NCBI GenBank assembly: GCA_017656255.1
Contig: JACDOE010000004.1
Location: 1-64,000 of the forward strand
Direction of reading: 5' to 3'
Source of the DNA: Bacillaceae bacterium
GTDB taxonomy: Bacteria > Bacillota > Bacilli > JACDOE01
Length of the DNA: 64,000 bases
Shown here: positions 59,199 through 64,000 of the stretch, piece after piece
Numbering within the stretch: the stretch's first letter is position 1
Layout of the letters: each line of letters opens with the position of its first letter
Translations under genes and position numbers: made by a program
Notes under the pieces: generated by a model
What the model was told of the DNA's origin: nothing
The model's database searches: none
The model's input: the letters and a program-made list of their open reading frames with translations, nothing else

Positions 59199-59708
59199 TT
59201 AAATTTGTTCGTCATCCTCGTCGGTGTCGATCGGCGCTTCATCATCCAGGTCTTCGTCAAACTCTTCATCCAGTTCTTCCGTTTCATCTTCCTCAAAGTC
59301 ATCGTCGAAATCATCATCATCTTCTTCTTCGTCGTCATCTTCATCAAAGGCTTCATCGACGTCCACGTCATCATCTTCGTCGATGATATCTTCAAGATCA
59401 TCATCCATATCATCCCGGGCCATAAACCCTTCAGCGGCATCCTCCTGTTGATCGACCGGATACCAGCGTTTCAGTCCCCAGGTATTCTGACCGACACAGA
59501 CAAAACGGCCGTCAATATTCAATTCCGTATAGACCTGTGCCATCACTTCGTTCATCTTTTCATCAGACATACCTTTAATCTTTGAAATTTCTTTGAGAAG
59601 ATCCCGGTAATGGTAAGGTTTGCCGGATGACATCATGATTTCAAACGCGATGTCCACCATGGACATTTCCTGTTTCTGTTCCTCCGTCAACTGATTCAAA
59701 CTGCTCAC
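59199..59708 (-). CDS. rpoE: RNA polymerase delta subunit
   Basis: A 169-residue Gram-positive RNA polymerase subunit. N-terminal HARE-HTH domain (about 5-90, MVDIAFEIMMSSGKPYHYRD, NIDGRFVCVGQNTWGLKRWYP) and an almost entirely Asp/Glu C-terminal tail. It speeds recycling of core enzyme and sensing of initiating NTP levels. The start is GTG 59708 with AGGGGAG upstream; the frame is open much further but runs through repeat copy 3. pyrG follows. Confidence 0.94.
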   Translation of the reverse strand: MSSLNQLTEEQKQEMSMVDIAFEIMMSSGKPYHYRDLLKEISKIKGMSDEKMNEVMAQVYTELNIDGRFVCVGQNTWGLKRWYPVDQQEDAAEGFMARDDMDDDLEDIIDEDDDVDVDEAFDEDDDEEEDDDDFDDDFEEDETEELDEEFDEDLDDEAPIDTDEDDEQI

Positions 59709-59825
59709 CCGAGGCACTCCCCTTCTTCTTGAAGTTTCTATATCCATAATAAATCCCTTGAGAACAGAGTTACCAATCATCATAATTCTATACCAAATGG
59801 AGAAAGAAATGAAGGGAAAAATAAA

Positions 59826-59963
59826 TGAGACGGGATGTGAGAGATGGGTGATGAGATGTGAGAGGTGGGAGGTGGGATTTTCGGATGAAATCGACATGGC
59901 GTCGATTTCTTCTATTTTTCCCACTTCTCACTTCTAGTCTCCCACTTCTCACTTCCCACTTCC
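59826..59963. repeat. Dispersed inverted repeat, copy 3
   Basis: Purine-rich left arm (GAGACGGGATGTGAGAGATG through GAGAGGTGGGAGGTGGGA), perfect 9-bp core GAAATCGAC-atggc-GTCGATTTC, pyrimidine-rich right arm (CCCACTTCTCACTTCTAGTC, then TCCCACTTCTCACTTCCCAC). It ends 4 bases after the icmF stop codon and has the best-conserved core of the three copies. Confidence 0.8.
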
Positions 59964-59967
59964 AGCA

Positions 59968-62900
59968 TTACATATTGCGCCGGTACTGTCCTCCCACCTC
60001 GTAGAGTGCATCGGTAATCTGTCCGAGACTGGCCACTTTAACCGTTTCCATCAGTTCGGCAAAGATGTTTCCACCTTCTGCCGCCACTTTTTTAAGCCGA
60101 TCCAGAGCAGGACCGGATTCATCCCGGTGTTCCTCCTGAAACTTGCGGAGGTTGCGGATCTGGGTCTCTTTTTCTTCTTTTGTCGCGCGGGCCAGTTCCA
60201 GTTCCTGATCCTCTTCTTCTTTATTTTCGTTGATAAAGGTATTGACCCCGATAATCGGCAATTCGCCGGAGTGTTTCTTCATTTCATAGTACATGGACTC
60301 TTCCTGGATTTTGCCGCGCTGATACTGGGTTTCCATGGCTCCCAACACACCGCCCCGCTGGCTGATCCGTTCGAATTCCATCAGGACGGCTTCTTCCACG
60401 AGGTCCGTCAATTCTTCAATGATGAACGATCCCTGCAACGGGTTTTCATTCTTGGCTAGACCCAGTTCTTTGTTGATGATCATCTGGATCGCCAGGGCCC
60501 GGCGAACGGAATTTTCTGTCGGCGTCGTGATGGCTTCATCATAAGCATTGGTGTGCAAAGAATTACAGTTGTCATAGATGGCCATCAGCGCCTGCAGTGT
60601 CGTCCGGATATCATTGAAATCCATCTCCTGGGCATGCAGCGATCTTCCGGAAGTCTGAATGTGATATTTCAGTTTCTGGCTGCGGGCATTGGCGCCATAA
60701 CGGTTTTTCATGACGACCGCCCAGATGCGGCGGGCCACACGCCCGATCACGGAATATTCCGGATCAAGGCCGTTACTGAAGAAGAAGGACAGATTGGGCG
60801 CAAAATCATCAATGTTCATCCCGCGGCTCAGATAATATTCCACATAAGTGAAGCCGTTAGCCAGTGTAAAGGCAAGCTGCGTAATCGGATTGGCGCCCGC
60901 TTCCGCGATATGGTAGCCGCTGATACTGACGGAATAGTAATTGCGTACGTTGTTTTCCACAAAATATTCCTGAATGTCGCCCATCATTTTCAGGGCGAAT
61001 TCTGTTGAGAAGATACACGTATTCTGTCCCTGATCTTCTTTTAGAATATCGGCCTGAACCGTTCCTCGTACCGTGGACAGCGTCTGTTGCCTGATTTGCT
61101 TGTATTCGGCTTCGTCCGGTTCCCGTCCGTTTTGCTGGCGGAATTTTTCCACCTGCTGTTCGATGGCGGTATTTAAAAACATGGCCAGAATAATGGGAGC
61201 CGGTCCATTGATGGTCATGGAGACACTGGTGAGCGGGTCACACAGATCAAAACCGGCATATAATTTTTTCATATCCTCGAGGGTACAGATGCTGACGCCA
61301 CTTTCTCCAACTTTCCCGTAGATATCCGGGCGATAATCAGGATCTTCCCCATACAGCGTCACACTGTCAAAGGCCGTACTCAAACGTTTGGCTTCGCTGT
61401 TGCGGCTCAGATAGTGGAACCGGCGGTTGGTCCGCTCCGGTGTCCCTTCTCCGGCAAACTGGCGAGTGGGGTCTTCTCCCTCGCGCTTGAACGGAAACAC
61501 GCCGGCGGTGTAAGGGAATGAACCCGGAACATTTTCTTTCATCACCCATTTGACGATCTCGCCCCAGTCCTTGTATTTGGGCAGGACCACCCGGGGAATA
61601 CGGGTTCCCGCAAGCGATGTCGTATACAACGGGATGCGAAGCTCTTTATCCCGGATTTTCGTGACGAATTCATCCTTTTGATAGGCTTCCTGGAGTTCCG
61701 GCCACTGTTTGATGATTTTCTTCGTTTCCTGATCCAGTTCTTCCTGCCATGTTTCGATGGCCCGGGACAGGTCTTCATTGTCCCCGATCGTTTCACGCGC
61801 CCCTTCCAGTTGAAAAAGACGCCGTGCCGCCTCTTCCTGTTCCTTGACTTTTTTATGGTATTCCCGCACTGTACGGGCAATGTCATAGAGGTAATTGGTC
61901 TTCTCAGGCGGAATGATATCGTGATGTTGCAGAGATGAAGACTGAATGACCGGCGAAGATGCCAGGGCTTTTTTCCAGTTTTCCGGCTCGTGAACTTTTT
62001 CGATCACTTTTTCCATAAACGCCTTGAAGAAACGATTGGTTCTCGGGTCATTAAACTGGCTGGCAATGGTACCGTAAATCGGAAGTTCTTCATCTTTTGC
62101 GTCAAACAAATTATGGCTGCGGCGGTACTGTTTGCGTACATCCCGCAGTGCGTCTTCGGAACCTTTTCGTTCAAATTTGTTGATCACGATCAGGTCAGCC
62201 ATATCGATCATGTCGATTTTCTCCAGCTGGGACGGTGCACCGAATTCACTGGTCATCACATAAACGGCGATGTCAGAAACGTTGACGATACCGGCATTCC
62301 CCTGTCCGATGCCACTGGTTTCAACGATAATCAGGTCAAAACCGGCCGCTCTGACGATGGCGATGGCATCATCGATCGCTTCACTCAATTCGCTTCCCGA
62401 CTGGCGGGTAGCCAGACTACGCATATAAACCCGCGGGGAAGACAGGGAATTCATGCGAATCCGGTCGCCAAGCAGGGCGCCTCCCGTTTTTTGTTTGGTG
62501 GGGTCAACGGACAATACCGCGATGGTTTTATCCGGATAGGTAATCAGATACCGGCGGATTAGTTCATCGGTCAGCGAGCTTTTCCCGGCACCGCCGGTTC
62601 CAGTGATCCCGACAACCGGGGCCAGCCCTTTCGATGTCTTGACTTCCTGCTGAAGGGTGGCAAGCTGCTCAGTCGCCGCCGTCCACTCCTTTTGCTCTCC
62701 GTGTTGTTTGACCTGTTCCGCCAGGGTAATCATCCGGGCAATCGCCTGGTGATCCTGTTCCTTCATTTTTTCTACTTCATCTTTCAACTCACGCACGGTG
62801 GGGAAATCACACTGCTCGATCATGGACCGGATCATGCCCTGCAGTCCCATACGGCGCCCGTCTTCCGGGGAGAAAATTTTGCAGATTCCGTAATCCTCCA

Positions 62901-63234
62901 GTTCCTTGATTTCTCTGGGGATGATCACGCCGCCCCCGCCACCGAAGATTTTGATATGGCCGGCACCTTTTTCCTGCAGAAGGTCGTACATGTATTTGAA
63001 GTATTCCATATGGCCGCCCTGATACGAACTGACGGCGATTCCCTGTACATCTTCCTGAATAGCCGCCCGCACCACTTCTTCCACCGAACGGTTGTGGCCG
63101 AGGTGAATCACTTCAGCTCCATAAGACTGCAGGAGGCGCCTCATGATATTCACCGAGGCATCGTGTCCGTCAAACAGGCTGGATGCGGTCACAAAACGAA
63201 CGTTATGCTGAGGTACATAATCCCTCTCACTCAT
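59968..63234 (-). CDS. icmF: Fused isobutyryl-CoA mutase/GTPase IcmF
   Basis: A 1088-residue B12 enzyme. About 10-145: cobalamin-binding domain with the lower-axial H24 in FDGHDASVN. About 205-415: MeaB-like G-protein chaperone, P-loop 212-GTGGAGKS-219, NKFE at 352. About 535-1088: acyl-CoA mutase TIM barrel and dimer region. F580 in GVFPFKR corresponds to the phenylalanine that favours isobutyryl-CoA in characterised IcmF; methylmalonyl-CoA mutases have tyrosine there. It interconverts isobutyryl- and n-butyryl-CoA in branched-chain metabolism. Start ATG 63234 with GAGAGGAGG. Confidence 0.95.
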   Translation of the reverse strand: MSERDYVPQHNVRFVTASSLFDGHDASVNIMRRLLQSYGAEVIHLGHNRSVEEVVRAAIQEDVQGIAVSSYQGGHMEYFKYMYDLLQEKGAGHIKIFGGGGGVIIPREIKELEDYGICKIFSPEDGRRMGLQGMIRSMIEQCDFPTVRELKDEVEKMKEQDHQAIARMITLAEQVKQHGEQKEWTAATEQLATLQQEVKTSKGLAPVVGITGTGGAGKSSLTDELIRRYLITYPDKTIAVLSVDPTKQKTGGALLGDRIRMNSLSSPRVYMRSLATRQSGSELSEAIDDAIAIVRAAGFDLIIVETSGIGQGNAGIVNVSDIAVYVMTSEFGAPSQLEKIDMIDMADLIVINKFERKGSEDALRDVRKQYRRSHNLFDAKDEELPIYGTIASQFNDPRTNRFFKAFMEKVIEKVHEPENWKKALASSPVIQSSSLQHHDIIPPEKTNYLYDIARTVREYHKKVKEQEEAARRLFQLEGARETIGDNEDLSRAIETWQEELDQETKKIIKQWPELQEAYQKDEFVTKIRDKELRIPLYTTSLAGTRIPRVVLPKYKDWGEIVKWVMKENVPGSFPYTAGVFPFKREGEDPTRQFAGEGTPERTNRRFHYLSRNSEAKRLSTAFDSVTLYGEDPDYRPDIYGKVGESGVSICTLEDMKKLYAGFDLCDPLTSVSMTINGPAPIILAMFLNTAIEQQVEKFRQQNGREPDEAEYKQIRQQTLSTVRGTVQADILKEDQGQNTCIFSTEFALKMMGDIQEYFVENNVRNYYSVSISGYHIAEAGANPITQLAFTLANGFTYVEYYLSRGMNIDDFAPNLSFFFSNGLDPEYSVIGRVARRIWAVVMKNRYGANARSQKLKYHIQTSGRSLHAQEMDFNDIRTTLQALMAIYDNCNSLHTNAYDEAITTPTENSVRRALAIQMIINKELGLAKNENPLQGSFIIEELTDLVEEAVLMEFERISQRGGVLGAMETQYQRGKIQEESMYYEMKKHSGELPIIGVNTFINENKEEEDQELELARATKEEKETQIRNLRKFQEEHRDESGPALDRLKKVAAEGGNIFAELMETVKVASLGQITDALYEVGGQYRRNM

Positions 63235-63264
63235 GACAATCCTCCTCTCCTTCATTCAGACTCA

Positions 63265-63894
63265 TCAGGTGGTCTGTAATTCGCGAAGTAAAAGTGACGT
63301 CTGCATTTCCGTATATTCTTCAAGCGTGTAATGTTTGCGCAGGGCCCAGCGGCGAAATGTCCACATCTCACCCAGCACGATGATATTATGGGCCATCAGA
63401 TTCACGGATTTTTCCTCGAGGCTGAGACTGCCGTCTTCAATCCCGCGCCGCAGTATATCGGCAAAAATTTCTGTGATCTCTTCTTCTTTTTGCAGCACGT
63501 ATTTCTTCGCTTCCGGGGTTAAAGATTTGGTTTCCTGATAAATTAGAAGTACCTTTTCATCCATCTGGTCCATCACTTTTAAATAATCCAGAATCGCCCG
63601 TTTCAGCATTTCTGCTCCGGATAACGAAGCGTCGATGCTGCTGCGGATCCCTTTTTCCATCTCTGAATGGATTGCATCACACACCAGATATAAGACATCT
63701 TCCTTGGATTCAATATATTCATACAGGGTTCCGATGCTGAAACCCGACTCTCTGGCAATCTCCCGGGTGGTGGTTTTGTGGAATCCTTTTGAGATAAAAA
63801 GTTGAACAGCGGCTTCGATGATCTGTTCTCTTCTTTTTTCCACCAGTTTCGGATCTTTCACCAGAGACGGAATCGATTTACGCATTTCCGTCAT
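63265..63894 (-). CDS. TetR/AcrR-family transcriptional regulator
   Basis: A 209-residue repressor: N-terminal HTH (about 22-68, TTREIARESGFSIGTLYEYI) and all-helical ligand domain. It lies between meaB and icmF, with 30 bases to icmF, so it probably controls this acyl-CoA operon in response to an acyl-CoA. Start ATG 63894 with GGAGGTGGG, overlapping the end of meaB by 17 bases. Confidence 0.9.
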   Translation of the reverse strand: MTEMRKSIPSLVKDPKLVEKRREQIIEAAVQLFISKGFHKTTTREIARESGFSIGTLYEYIESKEDVLYLVCDAIHSEMEKGIRSSIDASLSGAEMLKRAILDYLKVMDQMDEKVLLIYQETKSLTPEAKKYVLQKEEEITEIFADILRRGIEDGSLSLEEKSVNLMAHNIIVLGEMWTFRRWALRKHYTLEEYTEMQTSLLLRELQTT

Positions 63895-64000
63895 CGTCCC
63901 ACCTCCGCTCTTTCGGCTCATACTCTTCCATCATCTTTCCGATCAGCTTTTGTGCTGCGGTGTAGGGGTCCATGCGGCGTTCAGCAACCTGTTCCATCCA
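63878..64000 (-). CDS. meaB: MeaB-type GTPase, C-terminal end only
   Basis: Forty codons open from the right edge to TAA at 63878-63880. The visible end (QVAERRMDPYTAAQKLIGKM) matches the C-terminal dimerisation helix of MeaB/ArgK chaperones of B12 mutases. The rest lies outside the window. A separate MeaB next to IcmF, which already carries a fused G domain, suggests another mutase in the genome or a helper role. Confidence 0.65.
   Translation of the reverse strand, partial: WMEQVAERRMDPYTAAQKLIGKMMEEYEPKERRWDDDGNA

Noticed and set aside
59709-59924. N-terminal extension of RpoE by 72 residues
   Set aside because: The extension is translated from repeat copy 3 and lacks homology; GTG 59708 has the ribosome binding site.

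Overview
The window looks like the chromosome of an endospore-forming Firmicute of the order Bacillales. The evidence is the sporulation genes spoIIID, spoIIQ, spoIID, spoIIR and spo0F, strong AGGAGG-type ribosome binding sites, and a gene order that follows the Bacillus subtilis yw region almost gene by gene: rpoE-pyrG-spo0F-fbaA-tal-murAB-glpX-rho-rpmE-prfA-prmC-spoIIR-ywlB-ywlC-mntP-ywlE-rpiB-ywlG-glyA-upp-mnaA-atp-ywzB-ywmB-murAA-spoIID-spoIIQ-spoIIID-mbl-flhO-flhP-fabZ. A complete nuoA-N operator-to-terminator unit lies between the atp operon and ywzB, and an SLH-domain surface protein lies between mnaA and atp. This suggests a relative of the Thermoactinomycetaceae or Paenibacillaceae rather than Bacillus itself. 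The taxonomic guess is inference. No tRNA, rRNA, CRISPR array, transposase or prophage gene was seen. Nearly every gene is on the minus strand; the only plus-strand genes are a truncated coiled-coil ORF at the left edge, an AT-rich GNAT acetyltransferase and a universal stress protein.

Layout, left to right. 1-2.7 kb: coiled-coil fragment, the alaR-alaT pair and the GNAT gene. 2.8-7.9 kb: fabZ, a candidate 6S RNA, a CDP-alcohol phosphatidyltransferase, an EpuA-type small membrane protein, flhP, flhO, mbl and spoIIID. 8.1-13.6 kb: uspA, then spoIIQ, spoIID, murAA, ywmB, ywzB and an unknown gene. 13.9-24.2 kb: an 11-subunit complex I operon (nuoABCDHIJKLMN) without the NADH-oxidising module. 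24.5-31.6 kb: the F1Fo ATP synthase operon atpZ-I-B-E-F-H-A-G-D-C. 31.8-36.4 kb: thiolase and the SLH protein. 36.7-46 kb: mnaA, upp, glyA, ywlG, rpiB, ywlE, a ZIP transporter, mntP, ywlC, ywlB, spoIIR. 45.6-53.5 kb: prmC, prfA, a sporulation lipoprotein, rpmE, an uncharacterised radical SAM enzyme, a LysM-M23 peptidase, rho and glpX. 53.8-59.7 kb: murAB, tal, fba, spo0F, pyrG, rpoE. 60-64 kb: fused isobutyryl-CoA mutase icmF, a TetR regulator and the 3' end of meaB.

The genes form four main functional blocks: respiration and ATP synthesis (nuo, atp), cell envelope (murAA, murAB, mbl, fabZ, mnaA, SLH protein, M23 peptidases), sporulation, and central carbon and one-carbon metabolism (fba, tal, glpX, rpiB, glyA, thiolase, icmF).

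The least expected signals are outside or inside ordinary genes: a dispersed inverted repeat present three times between operons, with a purine-rich left arm, a palindromic GAAATCGAC core and a pyrimidine-rich right arm; a 6S-like RNA next to fabZ; a PurR two-box operator in front of rpiB-ywlG-glyA; a pyrG leader with GGGC start and attenuator; a hairpin that covers the mntP ribosome binding site; an 80-residue coiled-coil insertion in the YwlE phosphatase; an Ala/Lys repeat extension on NuoC; and a radical SAM gene of unknown function beside rpmE.
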